From Diphasiastrum complanatum (Eukaryota > Streptophyta > Lycopodiopsida > Lycopodiales > Lycopodiaceae): a stretch of 64,000 nucleotides of DNA. The notes below the pieces were generated by a model, which ran no database searches, was not told where the DNA came from, and was given only the letters and a program-made list of their open reading frames with translations. Of this stretch, positions 1 through 13,065 are shown piece by piece (within the stretch, counting starts at the first letter, position 1; each line of letters opens with the position of its first letter). The DNA is taken from assembly GCA_029204225.1 (NCBI GenBank), contig CM055111.1, forward strand, positions 31,294,848 through 31,358,847, written 5' to 3'. The position numbers and the translations under genes were made by a program.

Positions 1-365
1 CTTGCGCCACTAGTCAGTCCTTTTTTCAGTCAAACTCCTGTTTTGTATTGATCTTAAAGACCCATTTGCAATCAATTTGTTGCCAATAGGTAGTGTGACC
101 AATAACCATGTCTGGTTCTTGATCAGAGAGGAATACTCTCTATCCATCACTTTTCTCCATAGATCGGAGTCTGGTTGGCTAAGTGTCCTCATCGACAATA
201 GTCAGTTTTTGTATTAAGAGACAAGAAGACTCATGAATATACCTTATGGGTTGTGTGCACACTTGGTTCGATCTTCTTGGAGGTGGCATCGGTGGATGAT
301 CCAATTCTCGGTTGTGTTGTCGATGAGTAACAACAATTTATTCTTCTAATTCATTGTCGAATAGT
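1..365 (-). mobile_element. Ty1/copia fragment, start of reverse transcriptase region
   Basis: Read on the minus strand, positions 10-198 encode a stretch with the copia motif MDREYSSLIKNQTW, the usual lead-in to the reverse transcriptase domain; the same motif recurs on the minus strand near 29.2 kb. It is a short fossil piece of a copia polyprotein. It stops where LTR sequence of the next, plus-strand element begins, so the two were juxtaposed by insertion or rearrangement. Clearly broken and old. Confidence 0.75.
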
Positions 366-3300
366 CACACTTTTTGGGAAAATGCGAACTGTGTGAAAAA
401 TAGCTCATTTCTACAGAGTGATAGTTTAACGTTCTGTTTGAAATTAAAGGCCACCGACTTGCATTAATTTATCAGCAAGTGAATTTTCGGAAGTCCTAAC
501 TAGACGAGTGCTAGCACATCATAGCCAACTGGATGGCATACTTACAGCCTAATTTCTTAGTATAAATAGATGATCATACTTCTACATCATAATTGTTGTT
601 ATGATAACGTATTGAAGCATAGTTAACATCTCTCTCAAGATTTCAAGCTTGAACACTCTTGAGCATTCTAGTTCAGTTCTTTAGAGTTAATTTAGAGTTT
701 GCTATTGCGCTTACTGCTTATTAGCGGAAGTGCTTAATTCAGACATATTGTTAGTTACTCAGAGGTAGCTTAGATACAAAGCTTCGATCCGCAATCTACT
801 TGTGCTCATTTGCATTCTGATTTGTTTTCTTATTGAATCAATCAATCTTCTTATTGCGTTCAGTATCATATCAGTATGTATGCATCTCTGTAATTATTTT
901 TGTAACTAATAATCTGTTATTATCTGTCTAATAATTCAATTCTTTATGTTTGGCTACATAATCACTTAGTTGCTAGCGATTTCAAAGTTAGTTGCTAAAG
1001 ATTGAACGTGATTTATCACTACTTTTTGTTCAAAATTGATAGGCATAGGCAAGCATAGGAAAGAATGTCCATTCTGCTGCATTCGATGAAGTCGTTCACC
1101 TACTTCGACTTTGTCAAATTATTTTTTTCGTCGTCTCACCTCTTTCCAACTGGTATCAAAGCGAATTCTGTAATTTGCTATTACCTTTATGATATCAGAG
1201 CGATCTAATTTATCAGAGCTCTAATACTTGATATCTTTCACGATATCAAATTCATATCATATTCTTCAATTCACAGCATCAGTTTTAGTATCAGATAATT
1301 GATTTCCAATTGTAGCGCAGCATGGTATCTCCCTCTTAACATCATCGATACAATCGACAGACTAAAGTTCCAGATGAATTCTCAAAGTAAAGCCGGCGGT
1401 CTTATCATAGACAAGCTGAATGGATCCAATTATCATTTGTGAAAATTCAAAATGAACACCTTGGTAAGTGCCAATCAGTTGTGGGATGTTTGTCATAGGT
1501 ACAGAAGTAAAGTCTGAAGATTACACAAAAGGCTCAAAATGGAAATTGAATGATGGTAAAGCTTTCACACTTATTATCCTCAATATATCAGATACTTAGA
1601 TTGGCCACATAGCTAAAGCCAAAACTTTGAAAGAAGTCTAGGACATCCTGAACTCACTATATGATGTGAGAGATGTAACTACCAAGTTACATCTACGAAG
1701 GAAATTCTTCACACTCAAGATATTGAATAGTGATTCTCTTCATAGTCACATTAACCCTTTGTATGTGGACGACACATTGCTTTTCAACAACAATATCAAT
1801 CTGATAAAAATGGCTAAGACAATGCTATCCTCCGAATTTGACAGGTTCGATCTGGGCGAAGCTCATTTCTGCCTTGGTCTTCAAATCCAAAGAGATAGAA
1901 AACAAAGGTTGATTTACATTACTCAACAGAGGTACATCTACAATATGTTAGACAAATATAATATGGTTAATTGCAAGTTAGCTCTCTCACCAATGGAACC
2001 AGGTCTCAAATTGTCGAAAAACCAATGTCCCCAAACAATAGAAGAGAAGGAGCACATGCGTGAGTATTCTTATCATTTGATAATAGGATCTCTTATGTAC
2101 GTCATGATATGTACTAGACCAGACATAGCCTTTGTAGTCAGCTCCCTGAGTCAATTTATGACTAACCCTAGTATAACACATTGGAAAGCTCTTCTTAGAG
2201 TTATGAGTTATCTTCGATCTACTATGGATTTTTGCATTGTTATGGAGCAGTTGACAATGACAAACTCAATATTCTCAATGGTTACACTGACGCAAGTTGT
2301 GCAGGAGATGTAGAAACTCGTATTCTTCCTCAACAATGGTCCTATTTCATGGAACAATCACAAGCAATCATCGATAGCTCTATCTTCCACTGAATCAGAG
2401 TATATCGCAGCCTCTCAAGCTACAAACAAAGCAACTTGGTTGAGGAACTTACTCTCAGATATTGGTCGAAATCAATATACTTCGACAATTTTATTTGTGA
2501 TGATCAAAGTGTCATTGCTTTTCGGCCAACCTTGAGTAAGCACATTGAAATCAAGTATCACTGTGTCAGAAGCAAATTTCTCAACAAAGAGGTTAACTTG
2601 CAGTAGTGTCGAACACAAGATATGACAATAGATATTTTTACCAAAGCATTAAGCTTGGATGCACACATAAAGTTCTGTGCAGAACTAAGTTTTAAGGTCA
2701 AGGCATTCATGGATTCAGATTCAAGGGGATTGTTGGGTTAACTCTTACAAATTGACTAATCAGCTTTTAATCTTTATCCAATTGATTATCAAGACCTATA
2801 GTGTTCTTCATGTTTTTAGATAGTCTGTAGAACTACTAAAAAATGGTTCACAATTGATTATTGTCACTTCGGCCACTTCAAAGACTTCAAACACTCCGGC
2901 CGATTCGAAGACTTTGAACACTTTGGTTTTTCGCATTTTTCGACTGTCACATTTTTTGCATGTTGCATTTTTCAAAAAAATGCGAACTGTGTGAAAATTA
3001 GTTCATTTCTAGAGAGTGACAGTCAATGTTCCATTTGAAATTAAAAGCCACCGACTTGCATTAATTTATCAATGAGTGAATTTTTTGGAAGTCCTAACTA
3101 GACGAGTGCCAGCACATCAAAGCCAACTAGATGGTGTGATTTACAAACTAATTTCTTGGTATAGATAGATGATCATACTTCTGCATCATAATTGTTGTTA
3201 TTATAATGGATTGAAGCATGATTAGCATCTCTCTCAAGTATTCATGCTTGAACACTCTTGAGCATTCTAGCTCAATTCTTTAGAATTGATTTAGAGTTTG

Positions 3301-3754
3301 CTATTGCGCTTATTGCTTATTAGCGGAAGTGGTTAATTCAAACATATTCTTAGTTACTCAGAGGTACCTTAGAGTACACGACTTCAATCCGCAATCTACT
3401 TGTGCTCATTTGCATTCTGATTTGTTTGTTTATTGAATCAATCAATATTCTTATTCCATTCAGTATCATATCAGTATGTATGCATCTCTGTAATTCTTTT
3501 TGTAATTAATAATCTATTATTATTTGTCAGATTATTCAATGCTTTATGTTTGGCTACGTAATCACTTAGTTGCTAGTGATCTCAAAGTTAGGTACTAAAG
3601 ATTGAACGTGATTTCTATCACAACTTTTTGTTCAAAATTGATAGGCATAGTCAAGCACAGGAAAAAAGGTTCATTTCACTACATTCGATGAAGTCGTTTA
3701 CCTACTTCGACTTTGTCAAATTATTTTCTTTCATCATACCACCACTTTCCAACA
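366..3754 (+). mobile_element. Ty1/copia element with two LTRs (family A, diverged subtype)
   Basis: Parts in order: partial 5' LTR (about 366-1150), primer binding site TGGTATCAAAGC at 1151, gag-like start region around 1375-1750, reverse transcriptase/RNase H region about 1755-2690 including the LYVDDTLLFNN motif, a purine-rich tract at about 2719-2730, and the 3' LTR (2731-3754, starting TGTTGGGTTAAC). The LTRs differ by eye at roughly one base in eight to ten, so the insertion looks old. The internal region is incomplete and the element is broken in several places. Confidence 0.8.
2731..3754 (+). repeat. 3' LTR of the copia element at 366-3754
   Basis: Starts TGTTGG directly after the purine tract. 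It parallels 366-1150 from the shared AATGCGAACTGTGTG near 2982 through to the CTTTCCAAC end. The 5' LTR is followed by the primer site, whereas this copy is followed by unrelated copia internal sequence, which fixes it as the downstream LTR. Length is about 1.02 kb. Confidence 0.75.
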
Positions 3755-5298
3755 ACCCTCATGAGACTTCTCACTATGTTGTTGTAGGAAGACAGTTGAA
3801 GAAGTCAAGACACCTCTTAGACTCCATCATCTCACACTCTATATTGAAAGCAATAATGGCAACAAGCAACCAGATCAGCAAGTGAATGTAATCACAATAT
3901 CATCTCAATCTCCCATACTCGACATGGAAGAAGGAGCATTTCTGGTTAGAGAACAAAAGCCACAAGTCGATAATTCTTGGTCTCTAGAATTTTGGAGCTA
4001 CTCAACATATGACTAATCATCATCAGAATTTTCACTCCTATACGCCAAAATTTACAAAGAAATTCATTCATCCAACATGATCAATTCAAACTACTATCGA
4101 ATGTTTTACATGTACTTTAAACTCTCTACAAATCTGTTCTCAGTAAGTAGAATTACTGATTTAGGTCATAGGTTAGACTTTGAGTCTAATCAATTTCAAA
4201 TTATCGATAGGACAAAATAAGATCCTTGCACTCAACAAGAGGGATGAATATCAATAGAGACTAATTCAGTGTTATTTTGATACAAGTCAAGCCTTGAATA
4301 CCTTTGCTCTACTCAATAAGGCATTACTTTGGCATAGTAGATTAGTAAAGGAGACCTCCCTATCTGTCATAGATGCATTATTGGAAAATAGACTAGGATC
4401 CCATTTAGATCGAGTCATAGGCATACAACAAAAGATGTTCTAGATGTAGTTCACTCAGATATATATGGTCTAATGGAAACTCCATCATTGTTGGATGTAA
4501 AGTATTTCATTATCTTCATTGACAAAATTTCAAGAAAAACAAACATCGGAGGCTTTCAAAACATTTCAAAAAATTGAAGGAGCGTGCATTAATGGAAAAA
4601 TGGACTTCGGTCTGATAACGGGGGAGAGTACATCTCAACTTAATTTAAGGAATATTGCTTTAAAAACAACATTGAGCAACAATCATCTCCTATTCACCTC
4701 GGTCGAATGGACACGTTGAGAGAAAAAATCGAATCTTAGTCGAAGCGGCTAAGTGTATGCTTGCTCATGTAACACTTCCGGAAACAAAATTTGCAATGAA
4801 GTTGTTTCCATTGTAGCTCATATCCATAGTAGATGAGGCCTTTCATACAGAACATCGTATGAAGTTTGGATAGACTCCAAACCATTACTATCGAATTTAT
4901 GTGTGTTTAGATTTATCACTTACGCTCATATACCAAAGAATATAAGGAAGAAGCTTGACTTCCACAATATCAAATCCATTTTCATTGGTTATGCTATTTC
5001 AGATCAAACTTATAAGATGTATGATCATGTTGAATCGAACATATTCACTACTTGGGATATCATCTTTATTCGAAGATTAGTCTACCAACCTCAAAGACAA
5101 AGACAAAGCTCATGTATTATAATTGTCGAACACTCCTTTATATTCTTGACTCGACTGATCCTGTAAAAGGTCCAAGATAATCTACACCAAACGAATAGAT
5201 TATTAACAATGAATTAGAAGAAGATATTGTAGCTCAACATCAACAGTATAATCAGGGAAATGATCAACCTCATTTATCTCCCAGAAGAACGTAAAGAG
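3755..5298 (+). mobile_element. Ty1/copia fragment (gag end, protease, integrase regions)
   Basis: The stretch carries plus-strand copia coding remnants: a protease-like part with the ATQHMTN motif near 4000, integrase-like sequence around 4330-4870, and the region after the integrase with the FIGYAISDQTYKMYD motif at about 4980-5030. It is broken in many places. It directly follows a complete LTR and is followed at 5299 by an LTR of a different family. Confidence 0.7.
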
Positions 5299-5763
5299 TG
5301 TTAGATTTATTTCTCTTCTATTATCGAAGACAAACATCAGCATGGAAATTGACTTGTCGAGGAAGGCCGACTTGTCGAAGACAGACCAACTGTATCGACT
5401 ATCGTCAAACTACTGAGGAAGTTCAATTCCCTTGACTATCGTCGATGACAGACAAACGACTGTCTCAACTTTATCGACTATCAACAATGACAAACTCGAC
5501 TCCTAGTCGAAGCCTTCTCATGCCCAGTTCTTGTATTGTGCAACTACTTGGACAATGGCAGCAACCGCCACGATCACTCTAGACAGCACAATGGCTACAC
5601 GCCACTTTCTTGTACATACATCTACACAATTGTAAATTGCATATAGATGATAATTGTAATCTATCAGCAATATAATAGACCACAATATACAAGAATTCTT
5701 AGAAATAGACATAGTAGATGCTTTGATGCATCGATTATTCCTTTCAGACTAATTGTCAGTAAT
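5299..5763 (+). repeat. LTR family B, 5' half, interrupted by the CACTA-type element
   Basis: Starts TGTTAGATTTATTTC. It is homologous, in inverse orientation, to 51640-51890 and in part to 35600-35935. Homology to those copies resumes at about 8310 (AAATAAGCTC) after the CACTA-type element, so this is one LTR split by an insertion. It is rich in TCGAC-type runs. Confidence 0.7.
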
Positions 5764-6221
5764 CACTACTACAAAACGTGCTCATTCCAACATGTGGTTG
5801 TGACGGATTTCGGGAAATCCCATTAAATGTCGAAATCCGACATGTCGCTTTCTGACACCTCTGTCGAACCCTCTTAAAAAAACTCTGGCTGCCTCCGGTA
5901 GCTGGCGGGAATAGAGTTTTAAATTGGATGTCGAAATTCGACACATAAAATATGTGATGGATTCCGACACCTAATGTGGGTGCCATATGGCAAACGATCT
6001 TTCAGCTGGCATCCTAGTTGGATGTTGGAATCTAACAAATTTTTAAATGTGTCGGATTCCGACATCCAGATCAGCAATCTTGATGCTTGGATGTTTTGGG
6101 TTCTAAATATTATGTCGAAATCTGATAGATTCTAAGGATGTCAAATTTCAACATTGTGTTCGTATTGCTTCTCGCGACCTCCATTTTCACGCTACCTTTC
6201 TAGAGAACTCTTGGCGCTTGG

Positions 6222-6325
6222 AAGTAGAGGATCTTGGAGCTTGGAGAGCTTGGAGCTTGGGGAGCTTGGAGCTTGGGGAGTTTGGAGAACTAAGAGCTTT
6301 GAGAGCTTGGAGCTTGGAGATTCAT
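6222..6325. repeat. Minisatellite, GAGCTTGGA-type units
   Basis: About a dozen degenerate 9-12 bp units of the form GAGCTTGGAGCTTGGG lie in tandem inside the CACTA-type element. They probably arose by slippage; no coding role is supported. Confidence 0.7.
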
Positions 6326-6369
6326 TTTGGAGTTTTTCATTTGTTAATTTAGTTGATTTTACATGTTTT

Positions 6370-6445
6370 AGATAGATAAATAGATAAAAACATATAGATA
6401 GATAGATAGATAGATAGGGAGAGAGATAAATAGATAGATAGATGG
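6370..6445. repeat. GATA-type microsatellite
   Basis: Runs of ATAGATAGATAG with minor interruptions inside the CACTA-type element. Open frames through it are repeat artefacts. Confidence 0.85.
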
Positions 6446-6989
6446 AAAGAGAGTGTGTGTGTGTAAAAAAAATTTCGACACTTGATTTTTAAAGAGAGTA
6501 TGTGTGTGTGTGAGTGATTAAATTTGTGAGAGAGAAATTGTGAATGAAAAAATGAATTTAAGGTGAATGAGTTGATTTTGATTTTTGGTTTCAATTTTTT
6601 GTTTTGAGAAAATAAATTGAGAGTGGTTTTGATTTTTTGTTTTGAGAAAAGAGATAGAGGGTGAAAGAGAGATAGAAGGAGAGGCAATGTGTGTGTGTGT
6701 GTGTGTAAGAAAATGTATGAAATGTGAATGATTAGGAAAGATTGTGTGAAAAAAAATTGATATGAATGAATTGATTTTGATTTTTTGTTTTAATTTTTTG
6801 TTTTGAGAAAAGAGATAGAGGTTGAAAGAGACAGAGAAAAGAGGTAATGTTTATGTTTTTATAGAAAAAAAAAAGATTGTGTGAAAAAAAATTTATGAGA
6901 GAGATAGAAAGGTAATGTTTTTTTAGAGAGATATTTTGTGTGAATAGAGAGAGGGAGAGTTAGTTTTTGAATTTCATTTTGGTTTTGAT

Positions 6990-7005
6990 AGAGAGAGAGA
7001 GAGCG

Positions 7006-7095
<90 letters not shown>
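6990..7095. repeat. GA/CT microsatellite
   Basis: More than 45 GA dinucleotides with two GAGC interruptions near the start. Serine/leucine-rich frames across it are artefacts. Confidence 0.95.
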
Positions 7096-7097
<2 letters not shown>

Positions 7098-8309
7098 TGT
7101 GTAAGGCTTTTAGCATACTCAATTCATTCACTTGAAAAGCTTTCTTCCATTCTCTACATGCACACATCATTTTTGGTTTTATCCATAATAATTGTATCTA
7201 AGAATTCTGACCTCGTTAGCATAGTCACTTTTAATATTGCCCCCTGTGATATCCTTGGAATCTTATTAAGGTTCTTGGATAAGACACTTGGTTTGTGTCA
7301 AAGGGTGTAGCTAAGTTTCGCATTTATATTGTCACTTAGGCTTTCTCGAAGGATGTTTCAGTAAGGTCGTAGTCTCATCATAGGTACATCCATACTGAAA
7401 GTGGAGTTATGCCTTGTGCTCTCTTATGTCGAGAGAACAAGGGTTTCAGTTCTTGGGTTCAATACAACATCTCCATCTTTGAGATTATAGGGTATGTCCG
7501 TAAATATGATTAAGGATTTCATCTTATATTCATAAGCACAAAAGTAAGATCACGGATTTAAGGGGTCCTTAAGATATATCATTCTCAATTTTCTTCACAA
7601 TACTCAAGGGGTCGATGCACCTTGCCTGTGTGTGCGTGTCTTGAGAACCTGCATAACCTCATCTACTCTACTCCTTAGCTAGCACCCTCTATGCTTCTCA
7701 CAATCAACAATGATGCTAGCTCTTCCTCTTGAAAATCTGTCATTAGCTCCTTTGCTCCTCAATTGAAAACTCCTTTTCTCCTCACAATCCTCATTGGTAA
7801 TAGAGATATAAAGAGTGTGAGAAAAAGAAAGAGAGATTTGAGGGTAAATCTTTATTAATTGGTAACTATTATTGAATCATCATTGGTAACTCTTATTAAT
7901 TGGTGATGCTAATGAGGTTTGGTTGAGGCTAATGAGGTTTAACTTGGTTGAGGGTAGGAGTGAGAAAACCCTAATATCATATCCAAGTCCATCTAAATAT
8001 ATTATGTGGTATTCCTCTTATCTGTCTAGAAAACAGCTTTATGTGTTTGATCGGGTCCACAACTCATCAACTAACATTCAGTATACTTCGAACACAATCC
8101 AACTAGCTAGGTTCCAGAGTCCGATAGCATTCCGGAACGCATGACCCTTACGTTCTTCAGATTTCAACTTGTCAAATTCCGACAGATCCTTTGTGACAGA
8201 TTTTTTCAACACGGTTTGCGACATATCCTCCGACATCCCAAAATTTGGCGAAATTTTTACGCGATTTTATGTTGGAATAGATGTCTGAAACCACTACTTT
8301 TTGTTGTTG
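7096..8309. other. Interior and right part of the CACTA-type element, no gene seen
   Basis: Non-coding by inspection. It holds AG-rich simple sequence around 7800-7850 and subterminal GTCGGA/TCCGAC motif pieces toward 8110-8285. No protein family was recognised on either strand. Confidence 0.5.
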
Positions 8310-9175
8310 TAAATAAGCTCACAGCTTTTACAGAACGCATGCAATTTTTCCACAATTGGCTTGTGCTCATAGCATCCATTTGAATTGTATTTTCATACAC
8401 ATCAATCTGAATCGACTATTGTCTTGTTGTTGCGTACAAACCTTTATCAGTGTTGTATTGTTATCTCTTATTTTCTGTCTGACTTTCTATATTGCTTTTT
8501 CTAACTTAAGATCTTCTACTTCCGCAACACAAATAGATTCTTTGTGTTTGCCTGCATAATCCATTGTGATCCATGCAGTGCATGCACCGAGGATTCTCTT
8601 CTTCGAATCCCGAAATGGTATCAAAGCCATCGCTATCGATTGATAAGCTTCCCACATGATCTGGTTCTATCACCCGATAAAATAATTGTCTTATTGTCTA
8701 GTAAATTGCATTAAATTTTTATTCTTAAGTCATTGATAACTATTATTGTCACCTAGAGTAACTTCCACATGGATTTCCAAAGTAAGGTTGGTCCCATCAT
8801 GGAAAAGCTTGATGGATCCACCTATCTTCTTTGGAAATTTAAGATGAAAACCATGTACGAAACTGTATGATGTTGTCACAAGTGTAGAGGCAAAGCCTGA
8901 AGCAGACAACCTACAAGCTTAGTCACTGCTATTCGACAAACAACCAAGCTCTTCATACATCGACTTTTGAGTCAATTGATATGATTTGGCATTTTAGATT
9001 AGGCCATCTCAACTTCAATAATATTCAGCAAATGTCGACTCAGAATCTAGTGCAAGATATTCCTTCTGTTAGCAAACCAGCTAGAAGTCCTTTTATTTCT
9101 AATTCAAAGTTTAGATTAAACCTCTCTTGTAATGATCAACTAAGATGTCTTGTAATCCCGCCTGGTGGGACATAA
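8310..9175 (+). mobile_element. LTR family B, 3' half, with primer site and copia gag start
   Basis: LTR family B resumes here after the CACTA-type insertion and runs to 8615. The primer site TGGTATCAAAGC is at 8616. A gag-like start lies near 8770 (MDFQSKVG, then KLDGSTYLLWKFKMKTM), followed by a short piece with the copia MIWHFRLGHLN pre-integrase motif near 8980. Together with 5299-5763 it forms one broken copia 5' end. Confidence 0.75.
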
Positions 9176-9660
9176 GTATAGATCAAAATCAATTAAACAT
9201 AACAAGTAGAAGCATATGCAAAAAGCAAAATATAGATTTGTAAGATAAGCATTAAGCCGCCAATGAGCAATGCACTACTGACTTATTCTAAAAGAAAATC
9301 CAATACAAAACAAATTATGTTCTTCCAACAGTGATCTATGCGTTACATATGTCATTGTTTGATGGATTGCTGCAATGTCTACGATTGATAACCATGTATT
9401 TAGATCATGCAATTGAATGCATAGTGTAGCGCACTTCCACTAAGAACAGGCACACACGGCTCAGCATTGTAGTCCATCTGGGGTTCTCAAACATGGTATC
9501 AGAGCAGAGTTAGTAGATACATTATGACTACTACAATTCAGGCTAGGATTCCAATCAATCTTGATGGCACAAATTATCGCGTATGGAAGTTTCAAGATCA
9601 AAACGCAATGGAGATCAATCATTGTGCACACTCTAAACGTTTCTGTTCAATAGTTGCTTG
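9176..9660 (+). mobile_element. Copia LTR end, primer site and gag start (separate family)
   Basis: A primer site TGGTATCAGAGC at 9494 follows CTCAAACA, a plausible LTR end. Shortly after it a gag-like opening (MTTTIQARIPINLDGTNYRV) begins near 9523. The upstream LTR boundary is not visible. Only the first part of gag is recognisable, so this is a broken fossil. Confidence 0.6.
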
Positions 9661-10754
9661 AGAGTATATTCTTGGCATGCATTACATGGTTAAGATTTGT
9701 AGATGTAATACACTTAAAAATATCGCAAAAGGTGAAATTCATTTCCCCGGCAATGGCGCCAAATTATGTGGTGGCCTAGTCGTTATAGATTTCCACAAAA
9801 GTGATGAATTACGTAGTATAAAAGGTTTGATCGTTCTCCAAGAGAGAGAATAATCTCATCCTTTGCATGGTAAATGTATCTATGATGGTAAACAAACTAG
9901 AATGTATAAAATTCACAATGAATACTACAACAACATAACTATATATCCAAAGATATTTGGGTAAATTGGCATCCAGGAACACCAATGATGAAACAATTTG
10001 GTCAAGGTCTGCAATTGTTAAGATTACTTTATCTTCCAGGCTCTTTAGACATTAGGTAAATAGTCAGAACAGACAGCAACTAGCAAATGGATTCATCAAG
10101 CAGAATTACATTGGCTAAGGATTCTTCTTAATCAAACATAGAGGATTAGTTCTTATTGCATAAAGCAAACCAATCAAAACATCAAACAATCTCATTACCT
10201 GGACACATAGCTCATTCAGAGTTTAAAGGAAGTTTTGCTAAAGGTTATGCTTAATAGCTTCGGTTAATTCCCTGCACACATTAGTCAGAATTGTTACTTG
10301 CTGATGTCACCTGAAAATCCATGTTAGAGTAATTGAAATTCAGTATAACGTAAAAATGTGTGTGACGTAAACAAAACAGTATCACAATGAATCACAGATC
10401 ATACAGAGTGTATTCACACAAATGGTAAGAAGTAATTCTGTGAAAGATAGCAAGTAGAAAGAATGCTCAAGCTATAGGAACTTGCTCTTCACTCTCTATT
10501 GATACTCACCTCTGCATAGAAATGCGTATGTACAATGGCGCAAAGTAATGTTCTTATAGGAATGTTCTTCAGTCTCAATGTCGCTTACAAACCGTCCAAT
10601 GTCGGTTTTTAACTTCTATTGCGTCTCTTATAGAACGTCGCAACTTATACTCAAAATATGAATTTACAAAGTGCATAATAGGACTTTACATGAATTTAGG
10701 CACTACAGCACATTTTACATATATAGAAATTGAAATTTTTTTACAATATATGAC
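9661..10754. other. No gene recognised
   Basis: AT-rich sequence without a coherent frame. It lies between two copia pieces and probably contains further decayed retroelement DNA. Nothing specific can be supported. Confidence 0.4.
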
Positions 10755-12613
10755 AAAACTTGGATAATGTGAGATCATAAGACTCCACAAATAAGCTAAA
10801 GCAATTTCACACAGATTGTGGAGGTGAGTACATTTCCAATGAATTCAAGGCTTATTGTACTGATCGAGGTATTATGCACATGAAGATTGCATCTTACACA
10901 CCTCAACACAATGGAATAGCTGAATGAAGGAATTGTACACTGATGGAAGCTGCAAGGTGTATGATGGCTCATGCAAAAGCACCAAAACAGTTGTGGGCAG
11001 AAGCAGTGGCTACATCAAATTATCTTCAAAATTGCATTCTGAAATTTCGAATACCAGATAAAACTCCTCATGAGATATGGTAGAAGTCGGAGCCAAATCT
11101 AACACATGTTCGAACATTTGGATGCGCAGTGTATATGCACATACAAGATAGCTGAGAAAAAAACTCGATAAAAAGATAGGACAAGGTTTTCTGGTAGGAT
11201 TCGAGTTACATCCGTCATATTATCGTGTCTACGTACCAGAAACTGGCAAGATAAAAGTTGTTTGAGATGTAAAACTTGATGAGACGAAATACATAGCAAA
11301 CATTGACCTAGTCGGCTATGAAATTCTCAAAAACTATTATGAGCTACCAATGACGACAAAAGAAAAACAAGCAGAAGATGAAAGAGACTTACCAAATTCA
11401 GAGGGAGGTCAAGATCGAGTGTCTGACAGACTCGAATTGCTAGCTCGAATCAGAATCGAGCTCAAAACCACCTATGAGAAGATCTGACAGACAACAAAAA
11501 TCACAGAAAGGTATGGTCAGGATGTTTTTAATACAGCCATTGAATTTTGTGGTTTCTCTAACGAACCTCAAACATTCGAGGAAGTTGTTGATGGACCAGA
11601 TAAAGATCGTTGGATTCAAGCAATGGAGGATGAAATGTCATCCATGTATAAGAACAATCTATGGGCACTTGCACCTATACCTGATAGTAGAAAACCAGTC
11701 AAATGCAAGTGGATCTACAAGATCAAAATAGGTCCTGATGTAGAAAACATCAGATACAAAGCAAGATTAGTTGCTACAGGATTTTCACAAAAGTATGGAA
11801 TCAACTACACTGATACTTTCTCACCGGTAGTCAAACTACATCAATTCACTTGTTATTCACGTATGCAATGGTTCATGATCTGAAAACGCATATTGTAGAT
11901 GAGGAGACTGCTTACTTGCACGCAAAATTGGAAGAAGAATTATTCATGGACCAACCACTTGGTTTTGTAAACCAAGAATATCCAGAATACGAATGTCACA
12001 TGAATAAAAGCATTTATGGTCTGAAACAAATAGCCAGACAATGGTATAGAAAGAAGGATCAAGCACTACGTTCTTCAAACCTCTATTTGCTAAGTCAAAT
12101 GTCTATATCAAACATGTCCAAAATGAAATAATCATTCTAATTGTCTATGTTGAGGACACGCTTATCTTCTCAAGACGAGATAAGTTGATATCAATGTCAA
12201 AAGAGACATTTCTAAAATATTTGAGATTGTTGACCTAGGAGAAGCTAAAATCTATCTAGCCTTGCAGATTGTGAGAGACTTTGAAGGTGGCAAGTCGTAT
12301 CTTCACCAACAAAAGTACACGCAAAAGATCATTAAAGACTTCAACATGCTCGAATGCAAAGCTGTGCATACTCCCATAATACATGGAACAATATTGAGCA
12401 AGGCAGATTGTCCGCAGACTGTCAAGGAAGAGGAACGAATGGCCAAAACATCCTATCGTAGGCTGATTGGATCATTATTATACCTAGCAGACAACACCTG
12501 ACCTGGTATAGCGTTTGCAGTATACAGGCTAAGCCAATATAATCAAAACCCAGGATCGTTGCATTGGAAGTTAGCAAAGAGAGTACTACAATACCTCCAG
12601 GAAACAAAAGACT
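10755..12613 (+). mobile_element. Ty1/copia element, left part (integrase to reverse transcriptase)
   Basis: Plus-strand copia coding remnants: integrase core (FHTDCGGEYISNEFKAYC near 10800), integrase C-terminal part, and reverse transcriptase through the region preceding RNase H. The copia sequence stops at the TIR of the four-gene element and continues beyond its other end at 21868, so this element was the landing site. It is broken in several places and predates the insertion. Confidence 0.85.
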
Positions 12614-12649
12614 ACATTAGAGGAGTTTTCAATATCAAAAAGACCCTTT
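12614..12649 (+). repeat. Left TIR of four-gene element copy 1
   Basis: Begins ACATTAGAGGAGTTTTCAAT. It is the reverse complement of 21833-21868 with one mismatch. The outermost A may belong to the target, which would make the element start CATTA. It lies on the gene X side. Confidence 0.9.
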
Positions 12650-13065
12650 GTAAAGATACTTTTATTTTATTTCTTTAGTTTCGACCATCACCAGGCCCAA
12701 TCAAAATGCACAAATTTGAAATCTACGTAACGTAGTTCAAATTAACTAAAAAAAAAAATGCAATATAGAAAACTTTGAAATTTGGGTCCGGGCAGCATGG
12801 ACATATCCCATTGCTTTATTCTTCCTGCCCGACACGTGCTAATCTGCCCGACGTCAATACCTCAAGTTAAATTTACTTGACTATGCTAGTTAGTATAGTT
12901 AAATTTTCTAACTATACTAGTTACAACTATAGAAATATAGTATGTACAGTTACATAGAATATGGTATACGCAGTTGGCATTCACATTAGATTAAATGTAA
13001 TACGAAAAATTGAAAGTAAGTATCATATAAGAGAGATTTTTGGCGCTCAAGCTTTGAAAATAGCA

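Larger units (their letters stand above)
5764..8309. mobile_element. Non-autonomous CACTA-type DNA transposon
   Basis: The left end reads CACTACTACAAAA, the classic plant CACTA terminus. The right end, read inward from 8309, is CAACAACAAAAA, a decayed partner, and both ends soon reach ATTCCAACAT. Subterminal motifs of the type TGTCGGATTCCGACAT, whole or as halves, are scattered over 5780-6145 and 8110-8285, as expected for transposase-binding subterminal repeats. No transposase is encoded; the interior is microsatellites and unassigned sequence. The element splits an LTR of family B. A clean 3-bp target duplication is not evident. Family assignment rests on the left terminus and the subterminal array. 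Confidence 0.75.

Noticed and set aside
6349-7170. Long minus-strand serine/leucine-rich frames
   Set aside because: They are translations of GATA and GA microsatellites and flanking AG-rich sequence inside the CACTA-type element.
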